The notes: generated by a model from the sequence alone, not told the origin. Counted from the stretch's first letter, positions 18,501 to 26,755 are shown. The stretch is 64,000 nt of DNA from Limivivens faecihominis (GCF_020686945.1 NZ_JAJEPR010000001.1:124001-188000), one strand, 5' to 3'. Translations and numbers: made by a program.

Positions 18501-21500
18501 CAGGATTCTCTTGCTGTGAGAGATGCAGATGGAAACATCGTTGGTCATGTAGCAGTAAAAGATGGAAAAGATTTTGTTTACTATGTAAAAGAGAAAGAAG
18601 GAGATGCTTCTTATTACAACTATTGTGACTGGATGTACAGAGTCACGGTACATGTAAAGGATAATGGAGACGGCAAACTTCTTGTAACGAAGAATGTGGA
18701 ACTGGCATCCGGTACAAATAGCAGCCGGGCAGATACCGATAAACTGACGTTTATCAATAAGTATACTCCGTCAGGAAGTCTGACTCTTCCGGTGGAGAAA
18801 GTATTGACTGGCCGTTCCCTTTCTGATGAAACAACTCCGAAGTTCAGCTTTGTACTGCAGGGTGATGGTCAGTACCAGAAGATTGTTAATGATAATGAAG
18901 GTAAAAATAAATTTGAAATCTCTTATAGTGAGAAAGATATTAATCAGACCTATCATTATACCGTATCTGAGGTAGACGATCACAAAGATGGTTATAGTTA
19001 TGACTCTACAATTTACGATGTAACGGTTTATGTAAGAGACAATGGTGAAGGTAAGCTGATTCCGGAAGTTACCATTCATAAGAATGATGAGGAAAAAGCT
19101 TACGAAGGCGAAGGAAAGCTGAATGTTCAGAAGACCATCGTCAAAGCAGATGAGAGCGGAGAGCTTGCACCTGTTGACAAAGCAGTCTTCACCAACACCT
19201 ACCGTGCAGACGGCGAGCTGACTCTGACCGCATCCAAAGCTTATGCAGAGGATGTACAGACAAGACTGCTGGCAAATCAGTATGAGTTCACTGTAACGGA
19301 GAACGGAAAAGAAGTAGCGAAGGGAACCAACGCACTGGATGGCAAGATCACCTTCAGCAAGATCAGCTACAAACTGACTCCGGACGACACCAGTGTTCTG
19401 GGTGAGCATACTTACACCGTAAAAGAGACTAAGGGTACCGATGGCGCAGTTCTCTACGACGAAGCCGAGTACACGGTAAAAGTAAAGGTAAGCGATGACG
19501 GAAGCGGAATCTTAAAGGCAGAAGTTGTCGGTGATACCAAAGAAGCAGACCTGAAGTTTGTCAATGATCTGACTAAGGTTAAGGTTTCCAAGATTGATGT
19601 AACAAATAAGACAGAATTGCCGGGAGCAAAACTGGAAATCAGAGATGCGGACGGCAAAGTCATTGATTCCTGGATCAGTGGAAGTGAGCCTCATTATATC
19701 GAAGGTATCCTGAAAGCCGGTCAGAAGTATACTCTGACTGAGACCGCAGTACCGAATGGTTACAAATATGCGGAAGAGATTACCTTTGAGGTAGGCAAAG
19801 ACGGTAAGGTTCAGACCGTTACCATGAAAGACGCTCCCAGCCAGCTGACTGTATCCAAGAAGGATCTGGCAGGTACGACAGATCTTCCGGGAGCAACCTT
19901 TGAGGTACAGGATGAGAACGGTGATGTTGTAACCACCATTTACAAGGATCGTCTGGAGTGGACAACCAGTGAGAAAGAGCCGGTTAAGACCATCACCGGT
20001 CTGAAGGATGGCAGCTACAAGCTGGTTGAGACCGTAGCACCGGTTGGTTACACAATTGCAGCTCCGATCGACTTTACAGTTGAAAAAGGAATTGTCAAGA
20101 GAACCGTAGATAACAAGACAACAGAGATCAGCACGATCACTGTAAAAGACCAGACAACAGAGCTTGTCATCAGCAAGGTAGATATTGCCGATGCAGAGAA
20201 AGAACTTCCTGGAGCTGAGCTTCAGATCATGGATGCAGAAGGCAAAGCAGTTATGAAGAACATCTTTGGTGAAGAACTGAAATGGACTTCCACAAATGAA
20301 GCAAAACAGATCAAGGGTCTGCCTGTTGGAAATTATATCCTCCGCGAGACAAAAGCTCCGGAAGGCTATACCAAGGCAGCTGATGTAAGCTTTACCGTAA
20401 CAGATGATATGAAACTGATCGGCCAGAAAGTTACCATGAAGGATGCAAAGACCAAGGTAACAATCAGCAAGACCGATATCACGACCAACAGCGAACTGCC
20501 TGGAGCAACGCTTCAGATCGTGAAAAAAGCAGCTGATGGTAAGGAAGAACTTGTAAAAGAGTGGACTTCCGGTAAAGAGGCAACGGTGGTTGAAGGACTG
20601 GCAGTTGGAAGTTACATTCTCCGCGAGACCGCAGCACCGGATGGCTACAACGTGGCAGCAGAGATTCCTTTCGAGATTACCGATAAGCTGGATGCAGCTC
20701 AGACGATCGTAATGGAGGATGCTCCGATCGAAGTTTCTGTCAGCAAGACAGATCTTCAGACTGGCAAGAACCTGCCTGGAGCAACACTTCAGATCATGGA
20801 TGCAGAAGGCAAAACAATTGTAACCACTATTTATGGTGTAGAACTGAAATGGACTTCCGGTGAGACACCGAAGAGCATTGCAGGCCTGCCTGCCGGAGAC
20901 TACATTCTCCGTGAGATTGCAGCACCGGATGGTTACACAGTAGCAGCAGATGCGAAGTTTACAGTAGAGCGTAATGTTGAAAACAAAGTTACCATGAAAG
21001 ACGCTCCCAGCCAGCTGACCGTATCCAAGAAGGATCTGGCAGACCTTGCAGAGAATCTTCCGGGAGCAACCTTTGAGGTACAGGATGAGAACGGTGATGT
21101 CGTAAGAACCGTTTACAATGAGACTCTGAGATGGACCACCACAGCGGATGCACTGGTGAAGACCATCACCGGTCTGAAGGACGGTAGCTATCAGTTGGTT
21201 GAGACCAAGGCTCCGACTGGTTACACGATTGCAGATCCGATTTCCTTTACCGTTGAAAAAGGAAAGATTTACAGAAGTGTAGACGGAGAACAGGCTGAGA
21301 TCGATACGATTGCCATGGAGGATCAGGCAACAGAGGTTATTATCAGCAAGACCGATATCACTACCGGAAAAGAACTGCCGGGAGCAACTCTTCAGATCCT
21401 GAAGAAAGTGAAAGCAGCAACAGATGCTGGTGAAGAAGTTGAGAAGGAAGAAACCGTAATCACTATTTACGGCGAGAAGCTGGAGTGGGTATCTGGTGAG

Positions 21501-24314
21501 ACACCGAAAACCATTAAGGGCCTGCCCGCCGGAGAGTATATCCTTCGCGAGACCGCAGCACCGAATGGCTATACCATTGCGAAAGATGTGAAATTTACCG
21601 TTACCGATGAGCTGAAAGCAGCAGAAACGGTAGTGATGAAGAACGCACCGATCGAGGTAAATATCAGCAAGACCGATATTACAACAGACAAGGAACTGCC
21701 GGGAGCAACGCTTCAGATTCTGAAAAAAGCGGCCGCAGTTACTGATGACGGAGAAGAAACCGAGACAGAAGAAGTAGTAACGACCATCTACGGCGAGAAG
21801 CTGGAGTGGAAATCCACCGGCGAGCCGAAGAACATCAAGGGACTGCCTGCCGGAGAGTACATCCTCCGCGAGAGTGCAGCACCGGATGGCTACACGGTAG
21901 CAGCAGATGTAACCTTTACCGTTACCGACGAGCTGAAAGCGGTAGAAACCGTAGAGATGCAGGATGCACCGATTGAGACCGTGATCAGCAAGGTAGATAT
22001 GGCTGATACGGCAAAAGAACTGCCGGGAGCAACCCTTCAGATTCTGAAGAAAGTGACGGCAGAGGACGGCACCACCAGCGAGGAGATCGCAGTCACCGTT
22101 TACGGTGAGAAACTGCAGTGGATTTCCGGTGAGGAAGCAAAAGAGATCAAGGGCCTGCCCGCAGGAGATTACATCCTCCGTGAGATCGCAGCACCGACCG
22201 GTTACACCATTGCAAAAGATGTAGAATTTACCGTAAGCAATGACCGAAAAGTAACAAACAAAGCAGTTATGGAGGATCAGGCAACCGAAGTGAAGATCAG
22301 CAAGGTGGATATCACCGATGCAGAGAAAGAGCTTCCGGGAGCAACCCTTCAGGTAATGGATAAATATGGAAACGAGATCGTGAAGACCGTTTACGGCGAA
22401 GAGCTGAAATGGGTATCCGGAACCGAGGCTAAGGTCATCAAGGGACTGCCGGCTGGCGAGTACACCTTAAGAGAGACCAGCGCACCGGCTGGATACAGCA
22501 TCGCGAAGGATGTGAAGTTTACCATTACCGATGAGCTGAAAGCAGCAGAAACAGTAACCATGAAGGATGCAGCCATCGAAGCAACGATCAGCAAGGTGGA
22601 TATCACCAATGCAGAGAAGGAGCTTCCGGGCGCAGAGCTTCAGATCATGGATACAGAAGGCAAAGAAGTTGTGAAGACCATCTTTGGTGAAGAACTGAAA
22701 TGGACTTCCGCAGAAACCGCAAAACAGATCAAGGGCCTGCCCGCTGGAGAGTATATCCTCCGCGAGACCAAAGCTCCGACAGGTTTTGCAGTAGCAGCAG
22801 ATGTGAAATTTACGATAAGCGATGACCTGACTGTAGAGAACAAAGTTGTCATGAAAGATGCGCCTACCGATGTGACCATCAGCAAGGTTGCTCTTACCAA
22901 TGAAACCAGAGAGCTGCCGGGAGCAACTCTTCAGATTCTTGATGAGAAGGGCGAGATCGCGAAGACCGTTTACGGTGAGCAGCTGTCCTGGATTTCCGAT
23001 GTGACCGCAAAAGTCATCAAAGGACTTCCGGCAGGAACTTATACCTTAAGAGAGACCGCAGCACCTGATGGATATGCCCTCGCTGAGGATGTGACCTTTA
23101 CTGTAAACACAGACGGAACAACAACAAAGGTTGTCATGAAGGATGATGTGACCAGAGTTCAGATCTCCAAGATGGATGTAACGAACAACAAAGAGCTTGC
23201 AGGAGCTCATCTGGCACTGAAGGATGCTTCCGGAGAGATTATCCTGAACTGGATCTCCACCGGAGAGCCCAAGGTATTTGAAGGAAAACTGATCGCAGGT
23301 GCAGCTTACACCCTGACCGAGATTTCCGCACCGTCCGGATACAGCCTGGCAAAGGATATTACCTTTACCGTAAACAGCAACAATGAGATCCAGAAGATCG
23401 TCATGGACGATAAGGTAGCATCCGGTGATGCTTCCGTCATCGTTCAGAAACTGGTAAAATATAAAGACCAGTATAAGACGATCGATGATTACACCTTCTA
23501 CACCGCTCTGTTTGCCGATGAGGCATGCACACAGCGTGTCAGCAGCGTAAAGGCACTGCGGGTACAGCAGTCCTACACCACCTCCACGATCTTCACAAAT
23601 CTGGAGTATGGCACCTATTATGTGGCAGAGACCGATGAATTTGGTAATCCGATCAGCGAATCCTTCGTGATCGATTCCAATGAAATCCTGGATGGAAAGG
23701 TAAGCCTGACTCCGAAGAGTCAGATGGGCAAGAGCATGATCATCAACTATGTAAACGGAAATCTGCCGGAGAATCCGTATAACGATGGTAAGATCACGGT
23801 AAACAAACAGGTTCTGATCGGAAGCGAGCCCGGAAACGTAACTGATACCTTCTACTTTGCACTGTTCACCGATGCGGCTCATACCATCATGGCAAGTGCA
23901 GATATTCAGAAACTGGAGCTCAATGATGAGTCCAGCGGAACCGTCGTCTTCGACAGACTGCCTTACGGCGAGTATTATCTGGCAGAGACAGACGAAGATG
24001 GCGTGCCGGTTGACAGCGACTTCGGGTATACGGTAACTCTGGATGCAAGTTATTGTAAGATTTCCTCTGACAGCACAGCTGTTGAGAGAACGATAACGAA
24101 CTCCAAGGCAAAAGAGCCGGATACAGAGCCGGTTACACAGCCGACGACAAGTACGACGAACCGTACGACTACGACCACCACCACGACAACGACAACAACG
24201 CCGAAGACAGGAGACGATACAAACATCGCCTTCTACCTGACTCTTATGATGATGGCAGCCCTTGTCGGAACCGGTTATGGTGTCAGAAGACGTAAGAAAA
24301 AAGAACAGAGATAA
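9588..24314 (+). CDS. Giant sortase-anchored repeat surface protein (Cna-B/FctA/SpaA adhesin)
   Basis: 4908 residues, start at 9588 behind AAAGGAG. Order: signal peptide (1-30); Ala/Glu/Gln/Arg stalk (about 42-170); a beta domain; a repeat of bacterial Ig/InlB type (342-424); an acidic Glu/Ser/Thr tract then a Lys/Ala-rich patch (428-515); about four adhesin-type beta-sandwich domains (520-1350); one SpaA-like domain; four Cna-B domains (1485-1950) each opening K-W-N/D-D...DGxRP; ten FctA/Spy0128-like domains (1953-3327); thirteen SpaA-type repeats (3330-4610) with ELPGA and LRETxAPxGY; two further Cna-like domains; a Thr-rich segment; and the sorting signal TPKTGDD, a hydrophobic stretch and RRRKKKEQR. 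The recurrent Lys and Glu positions suggest intramolecular isopeptide bonds. Likely a wall-anchored adhesin or stalk. No sortase gene is present in the window. Confidence 0.9.
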   Translation: MNNRKWSRIIAMLLAVMLVFCDSNVTYAVESMTEAQTEDPAAAQAAADAEAARQAEEAQAAAEAEAARQAAEAEAARQAAEAEAARQAEAAQAAEAARQAEAAQAAESEAVRQAMEAQAAADAEAARQAEEAQAAAGTEAARQAEETQAAADAEAARQAAEAQATADAATADSETEPQTTPSATGSLTLKTEEASTQKDGEPAKLKVTYELSADSSVNAVETRLYAWNKNAGYPQFKDGKFTDPETKREFQLKTDKDGLVYVEYILKKGESFTEEFEFIDTTLEVGTQITFDVAIGANGVVPANCSIQSTTAKVTYALPDGNGTATEVETESNAPESAAVENTVAFQSAEGASVTVDGADVTNGTAMAKDGKIVFTVTPAEGYEVTSILVDGTIPARTNDETPETNDYIIEGIQTDSTVVVISTQAVVVESETESETATEAATEVESESESETEAAESETVAETESETETIAETETESETEAVIETEAKSRKRKAKAKAKAAAQAGEGENGIAVPNGSVDLTDFLTSATIMTSDGKPYNPGDTMANNGWFILNLEFAESGTNQLPVYDPETGQTIVVYQMPKGIAKLDPSTNNQLKTEDKILVGEYDVETDGSIKIRFNKEINSSTTAKGWITVRAQFDRSNVETDKEFTIDFGGKAQVTVKLTDGGKLAANKSASAYDKETETFTFTITLDADADVSDAVIADKLGSSLELVADSVELDGSKSGFTTDTTANPFKVTIQSLSKGEHKLTYKAKIKEDVLLNYNGEIPGLDNSAEITVDDKVISVKGDASYEHIWLNKSNNGVDKNTGKTTWTIVLNPEGDQPVAGLVIRDRLTGKLNYDKSQPIQVSPKINGKDTISWDEVTMGSDGKSWSYTMPDTAGKEAYTFTYATSAEEVDKKTDAYNTATVNGKFPSQSHVTLEPGTGDGIGKMTKTAGTVEPTEDGKYVPWEATLTIPKGTYKDGEITYTDTLYGTHEFAGTLSTNADNQYLKIEVTKGDGSSLDVKVTNQTKNSFQLSFPALTLKQAETVKIKYYSKVNENGTLSNVGELNSNGKLSSGSADTTVRDDNFQKDGSYDSTRDTITWTVTVNKAGNNFASGLVTIKDTLPDSQEYVEGSATLTKGDTTRPCRRVSKTEEGITIEFEISDSTTDVIYVTYETKTKEGVNRGETIQAKNVAKILVDDKEAGSADTTVTIPSNVFDKVLLKDPDAWTDKDKKTKDYVAEFELIINEGNASLISGSEGAVYTVKDKMSSTMALDLSSVVVKNGAGETIGKDVVAGPYYTIQYSEATHEFTLEIHNPEAGNNHTYYVTYKANVQVGSGVGDVEWDNTADFSAGSVKKTSSQDGTVTKTQTTEGGITLGKTYIKIFKYDRENSKPLTGATFVLERYNENSKEWDFMQEVTTVTTGKDAGIAYFGQSPEITDADPALQLDSGVKYRFYEKTAPAGYQLNSEYYYFQIAGEKEFKDSNYPVTQLSSATAAFSIPNIAKISVSATKSWNDAENQDGKRPTEITVTLKANYQNANVAAPDVVNGEIVSGTNNSQVKLKADASGSWANTKVTWNNLPKVDSNGQQITYTVEESWFSNEYSASYQYSNEKVRGVKGQDGTVTITNTHTPEKVEKTVTKKWDDANDQDGLRKNVNAYVCLFADGEQVTKDRDGKTVNAIQKVGTGNNWKYTWSNLPKYKDGKEITYTVKEGTLTDGKFTEFDADKLAELGYTSKVDDKTLTVTNTHIPAKENLKVVKVWSGNDETNDDGNRPKSVKVKLQKSTDTSKEENWKDIPGEVELNADSSWSYIWKDLPSYESGKKLSYRVKETVPSHYTVSYGEVQEIDKVPTITVTNTYKPTKIKVEATKYWNDENNKDEKRPESIQFQLEKSSDAKKTWEKVGDPQTLKGTGNTWEKAIWSDLLTYENGKKIYYRVVELEDESVKNNYSTNSPQEVPEGGGTVTITNTRATATGFQPVIYKNLTGNRKLVNEKTFSAGEFEFVLKDKDGNPLQTKGVDADGKVTFDTIPYEKAGTYTYTISEVVPTDSKKVPGVTYSTAVVTMEVRVTPDNAGTKLVASATYNVSSGTGAIVEDKKVTFTNTYKAGGQSSISGTKTVENIKGNVPTFNFALYDEDGKIVTYKDTNGITQTCIVSNGEDGKFTIKTPYYTQDDIKNSPYTYYLKEVIPADATKDNGYTSGNYKYDTASYTITVAVSDKGDGTLNVIPSVVGGSAVSFTNTYNAEGGLSISVQKEVVSTTDGETQLAVPTDKSFEFVLYEGTDSEHRNGKKEAITSPENGTVSAFSNISYSAGDIGKTFYYQVRETKDLNKKWYSYSTDYYNIDVKVEDGGDGKLSITKTIYKNGSETPWKVDKSDAPLAFVFTNKYEATGAIPLTLTKTLTGKNLTDGMFTFELYEVDDSGKETGVYTVENGKAVTNTKTVAGETGVLSSTVTFPELTFKENQLGAHKYVIKEVRRANDTSTIDDTNYGYAYADPVNVVVTVSEGAAGANGRNGNLTVTATYDGEEKCTLENKYTAKGSTTLTVDKILEGRELNDAATKDFTFVLTPAEGTPEASQTSATVDKTTGQATFNLKYSEKDAGKTYTYTLTEVDGKEAGYHYDTTKYTVIVTIQDNDNGTLTVTKVVKDAEGKELKDDKENEKNPSFTNSYEASNKLELTAAKNVIGKDATGETFTFALLDENSTLTKDANGKISVENAKAEKTVTVKGTTGTITFPAITYTKNKDKDETGTYTYRIVEIPGTDTGYTYDSTVYTVTVKVSDPGTGKLTVEKTISGGEEIIFNNTYAASGSTVLKAKKELTGRSLENGQFTFLLKDNDGNVIDTQKNSGSEVVLGSDKLKYTHEDIGNTYRYTMEEVLDADMAEKGYEFSKIVYTAFVTIKDGKNGSVTPEIKYYKGNLSADEAKTATEVKPENVVFENAYTANGSITLNGIKYLDHKNLKDDQFTFQLLDENQELIKETTNKDGKFSFELAYDQDSLAVRDADGNIVGHVAVKDGKDFVYYVKEKEGDASYYNYCDWMYRVTVHVKDNGDGKLLVTKNVELASGTNSSRADTDKLTFINKYTPSGSLTLPVEKVLTGRSLSDETTPKFSFVLQGDGQYQKIVNDNEGKNKFEISYSEKDINQTYHYTVSEVDDHKDGYSYDSTIYDVTVYVRDNGEGKLIPEVTIHKNDEEKAYEGEGKLNVQKTIVKADESGELAPVDKAVFTNTYRADGELTLTASKAYAEDVQTRLLANQYEFTVTENGKEVAKGTNALDGKITFSKISYKLTPDDTSVLGEHTYTVKETKGTDGAVLYDEAEYTVKVKVSDDGSGILKAEVVGDTKEADLKFVNDLTKVKVSKIDVTNKTELPGAKLEIRDADGKVIDSWISGSEPHYIEGILKAGQKYTLTETAVPNGYKYAEEITFEVGKDGKVQTVTMKDAPSQLTVSKKDLAGTTDLPGATFEVQDENGDVVTTIYKDRLEWTTSEKEPVKTITGLKDGSYKLVETVAPVGYTIAAPIDFTVEKGIVKRTVDNKTTEISTITVKDQTTELVISKVDIADAEKELPGAELQIMDAEGKAVMKNIFGEELKWTSTNEAKQIKGLPVGNYILRETKAPEGYTKAADVSFTVTDDMKLIGQKVTMKDAKTKVTISKTDITTNSELPGATLQIVKKAADGKEELVKEWTSGKEATVVEGLAVGSYILRETAAPDGYNVAAEIPFEITDKLDAAQTIVMEDAPIEVSVSKTDLQTGKNLPGATLQIMDAEGKTIVTTIYGVELKWTSGETPKSIAGLPAGDYILREIAAPDGYTVAADAKFTVERNVENKVTMKDAPSQLTVSKKDLADLAENLPGATFEVQDENGDVVRTVYNETLRWTTTADALVKTITGLKDGSYQLVETKAPTGYTIADPISFTVEKGKIYRSVDGEQAEIDTIAMEDQATEVIISKTDITTGKELPGATLQILKKVKAATDAGEEVEKEETVITIYGEKLEWVSGETPKTIKGLPAGEYILRETAAPNGYTIAKDVKFTVTDELKAAETVVMKNAPIEVNISKTDITTDKELPGATLQILKKAAAVTDDGEETETEEVVTTIYGEKLEWKSTGEPKNIKGLPAGEYILRESAAPDGYTVAADVTFTVTDELKAVETVEMQDAPIETVISKVDMADTAKELPGATLQILKKVTAEDGTTSEEIAVTVYGEKLQWISGEEAKEIKGLPAGDYILREIAAPTGYTIAKDVEFTVSNDRKVTNKAVMEDQATEVKISKVDITDAEKELPGATLQVMDKYGNEIVKTVYGEELKWVSGTEAKVIKGLPAGEYTLRETSAPAGYSIAKDVKFTITDELKAAETVTMKDAAIEATISKVDITNAEKELPGAELQIMDTEGKEVVKTIFGEELKWTSAETAKQIKGLPAGEYILRETKAPTGFAVAADVKFTISDDLTVENKVVMKDAPTDVTISKVALTNETRELPGATLQILDEKGEIAKTVYGEQLSWISDVTAKVIKGLPAGTYTLRETAAPDGYALAEDVTFTVNTDGTTTKVVMKDDVTRVQISKMDVTNNKELAGAHLALKDASGEIILNWISTGEPKVFEGKLIAGAAYTLTEISAPSGYSLAKDITFTVNSNNEIQKIVMDDKVASGDASVIVQKLVKYKDQYKTIDDYTFYTALFADEACTQRVSSVKALRVQQSYTTSTIFTNLEYGTYYVAETDEFGNPISESFVIDSNEILDGKVSLTPKSQMGKSMIINYVNGNLPENPYNDGKITVNKQVLIGSEPGNVTDTFYFALFTDAAHTIMASADIQKLELNDESSGTVVFDRLPYGEYYLAETDEDGVPVDSDFGYTVTLDASYCKISSDSTAVERTITNSKAKEPDTEPVTQPTTSTTNRTTTTTTTTTTTTPKTGDDTNIAFYLTLMMMAALVGTGYGVRRRKKKEQR
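9712..10105 (+). repeat. Coding repeat: Ala-rich stalk
   Basis: Tandem imperfect units translating as AEAARQA / EAQAAA variants. The DNA is strongly repetitive (gcagaagcagcaaggcaggcc variants), so copy number may vary by slippage or recombination. Predicted long charged helix just outside the signal peptide. Confidence 0.85.
19576..23415 (+). repeat. Thirteen tandem SpaA-type coding repeats
   Basis: Each unit is about 75-105 residues and opens V-S/I-SK-x-D then (E)LPGA-T/E-LQI, with a central Y/F-G-E-x-LxW, G-LPAGxY-I/T-LRETxAPxGY and a closing V-x-MxDA. Several neighbours are nearly identical at DNA level (for example units starting near 21350 and 21660), pointing to recent duplication. Long insertions of Lys/Glu occur in units 7-9. 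Confidence 0.85.
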
Positions 24315-24330
24315 ATTGTTCTGAGAAATG

Positions 24331-24364
24331 AAAAAGGCCACCGCGAAAGCGGTGGTCTTTTTTG
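24331..24364. terminator. Intrinsic terminator after the adhesin
   Basis: Hairpin GGCCACCGC-GAAA-GCGGTGGTC with an upstream A-run and a downstream run of T. It can serve the adhesin and, in reverse, the convergent glgP gene. Confidence 0.92.
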
Positions 24365-24380
24365 TAAGAAAATATTTGCT

Positions 24381-26639
24381 TTATTTCAGATGCCAGATAT
24401 CGCGGTTGTACTCTGCGATGGTACGGTCGGATGAGAAGAAACCGGCTTTGGCGATGTTTACGAGCATCTTCTTGGCCCAGGCGGTGCGGTCCTCGTAGTC
24501 CTTGAAAGCCTGATCCTTGGTCTTTACATAGGACTTGAAGTCAAGGAAGGTCATGAACCAGTCTTTATTCAGAAGTTCGTTATAAAGGCGGGTCAGGTGC
24601 TCCTCAGAGCCAATTGCCAGCATTTCCTCGCCTACCAGGAAGTCCACAGCTGCTTTCAGCTCCGGATCAGCCTCGTAGAAGTCTTTGGAAACGTAATCGG
24701 CTTTTGCATAGTGCTCGATGACTTCCTCACTGGATTCGCCGAAGATGTAGATGTTGTCGTCGCCTACCAGGTCGTGGATCTCCACGTTGGCTCCGTCCAT
24801 GGTTCCCAGGGTAATAGCTCCGTTCAGCATGAACTTCATGTTTCCGGTTCCGCTGGCCTCTTTGGATGCCAGGGAGATCTGCTCGGAGATATCGCAGGCC
24901 GGGATCAGTTTCTCAGCCTTGGATACGTTGTAGTTCTCGACCATAACCACATGGAGGAACTTGCTGGCAACGGGATCTTTGTCGATGATATCCTGCAGGC
25001 AGAGGATGGCATGAATGATATCCTTTGCGATGATGTAAGCGGGAGCGGCCTTTGCACCGAAAATAGCGGTGATGGGGCGTTTCGGAAGCTTGCCGGCTTT
25101 GATCTCCAGATATTTATGGATCAGGTAGAGCACGTTCAGCTGCTGACGTTTGTACTCGTGCAGACGTTTAATCTGGATATCGTAGATGGAGTTGTCGTCG
25201 ATCTCGATGCCCTCAGTGGTCAGGATGTAGTCTTTCAGGACTTTCTTGTTGGCCTGTTTGATCTTCAGAAGCTCGCTTAAAACCTTCTTGTCATCCTTGA
25301 ATTTCAGTAGTTTCTCAAGCTCGGTGGCATCGGTCTTGTAGCCTTCGCCGATCAGGCTTGTGATGAATTTCGTCAGATCGTGGTCACAGTGCAGGAGCCA
25401 GCGGCGGAAGGTGATGCCGTTTGTCTTGTTGTTGAATTTCTCCGGATAGATCTTATAGAAGTTGTTCAGCTCATTGTTTTCCAGGATCTCCGTATGGAGG
25501 CGGGCTACGCCGTTGATGCTGAAGCCGTAATGGATATCAATGTGAGCCATGTGTACGAGGTTGTTTTTGTCAATGATGTAAACGGACTCATCGGAGTAGT
25601 TCCGGCGTACCATATCATCCAGTGCATAGATGATCGGGGTGAGCTGGGGAACGACTTTTTCCAGATATTTCATCGGCCATTTCTCCAGAGCCTCGGCCAG
25701 GATTGTGTGGTTGGTGTAAGCACAAGTACGGCTCACGATATCCATTGCCTCATGGAAGGTGATGCCCTTGATCATGAGAAGACGGATCAGCTCCGGAATG
25801 ACCATGGTCGGGTGGGTATCGTTGATCTGGATTACGGCATAGTCCGGAAGGTCATGAAGATTGCTTCCGCGGGCAATACACTCATCAAGGATCAGACGGG
25901 CACCGTTGCTGACCATGAAGTACTGCTGGTAAATACGGAGCAGACGGCCATCCTCGTCGCTGTCATCGGGATAGAGGAAGAGGGTCAGGTTTTTGGCAAT
26001 GTCTTCTTTATTAAAGGAGATGCCGTCGCGGACGATGGACTCGTCTACGGACTCCACATCGAAAAGGTGAAGCTTGTTGACGCGGTTGTTGTAGCCGATC
26101 ACATCGATGTCGTAGAGGCGGGAGGTAACGGTGGTGCCACCAAAGGCAATGCGGTAGGTGGTGTCGGTCTTGTGAAGCCAGCTCTCTTTCTCAATCCAGG
26201 GGTTCGGGGTCTCGTTCTGGAGATGATCCTTAAATACCTGCTTGAAAAGGCCGAGATGATAGTTCAGGCCCACGCCGTCTCCCGGAAGACCAAGAGTAGC
26301 GATAGAATCCAGGAAGCAGGCTGCCAGTCGTCCTAAGCCCCCGTTTCCAAGGGAGGGTTCCGGCTCGGCTTCCTCGATCTCAGCCAGGCTCTTTCCGTTG
26401 CCCTTCAGCAGGAGAGCCACTTCATCGTAGATTCCAAGGTTGATGAGGTTATTGGAAAGAAGTTTGCCGATCAGGAACTCGGCGGAAATATAGTAGAGTT
26501 TCTTTTTGTCGTTACAGGGTGTCTCTTTTTCTTTGATCTGTTCTTTGGTGTAGCTTAAAAGCGCCAGGTAGAGCTCCTGGTTGGAACATTCGGAAATCGG
26601 TTTATTACAGGTTGTCTCGATAAATTTTTTCAACTGCAT
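24381..26639 (-). CDS. glgP: Glycogen/alpha-glucan phosphorylase
   Basis: Phosphorolyses alpha-1,4-glucan to glucose 1-phosphate with pyridoxal phosphate. 752 residues, somewhat shorter than the ~815 of enteric enzymes. Markers: SLGNGGLGRLAACFLDS near residue 95, the motif QINDTHPTMVIPEL, KRLHEYKRQQLNVL, and the PLP-lysine segment EASGTGNMKFMLNG followed by LGTMDGANVEI. Start ATG at 26639 with AGGAGG close upstream on the minus strand. It is transcribed alone, convergent with the adhesin and divergent from the AraC gene. With pgi and the galactose genes it feeds hexose phosphates into glycolysis. Confidence 0.95.
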   Translation of the reverse strand: MQLKKFIETTCNKPISECSNQELYLALLSYTKEQIKEKETPCNDKKKLYYISAEFLIGKLLSNNLINLGIYDEVALLLKGNGKSLAEIEEAEPEPSLGNGGLGRLAACFLDSIATLGLPGDGVGLNYHLGLFKQVFKDHLQNETPNPWIEKESWLHKTDTTYRIAFGGTTVTSRLYDIDVIGYNNRVNKLHLFDVESVDESIVRDGISFNKEDIAKNLTLFLYPDDSDEDGRLLRIYQQYFMVSNGARLILDECIARGSNLHDLPDYAVIQINDTHPTMVIPELIRLLMIKGITFHEAMDIVSRTCAYTNHTILAEALEKWPMKYLEKVVPQLTPIIYALDDMVRRNYSDESVYIIDKNNLVHMAHIDIHYGFSINGVARLHTEILENNELNNFYKIYPEKFNNKTNGITFRRWLLHCDHDLTKFITSLIGEGYKTDATELEKLLKFKDDKKVLSELLKIKQANKKVLKDYILTTEGIEIDDNSIYDIQIKRLHEYKRQQLNVLYLIHKYLEIKAGKLPKRPITAIFGAKAAPAYIIAKDIIHAILCLQDIIDKDPVASKFLHVVMVENYNVSKAEKLIPACDISEQISLASKEASGTGNMKFMLNGAITLGTMDGANVEIHDLVGDDNIYIFGESSEEVIEHYAKADYVSKDFYEADPELKAAVDFLVGEEMLAIGSEEHLTRLYNELLNKDWFMTFLDFKSYVKTKDQAFKDYEDRTAWAKKMLVNIAKAGFFSSDRTIAEYNRDIWHLK

Positions 26640-26725
26640 GATGATTCCTCCTACTTTTTCAGATTCCGGCAGGGCGCTGCCGTTCTACGGATGGCTCTAT
26701 TATATCTGTTCCACCCGGAAAAGTC

Positions 26726-26755
26726 TTGCGATATCCTATTCAAATATAGTACAAT
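26726..26755 (+). promoter_or_regulatory. Putative promoter of the AraC/gal unit
   Basis: TTGCGA (26726-26731), 18-nt spacer, TACAAT (26750-26755), 32 bases before the AraC start at 26787. Confidence 0.5.

Noticed and set aside
19576..23415. CRISPR-like or satellite repeat array
   Set aside because: The periodicity is ~225-315 bp, stays in frame and encodes protein domains; there are no short identical repeats with unique spacers.
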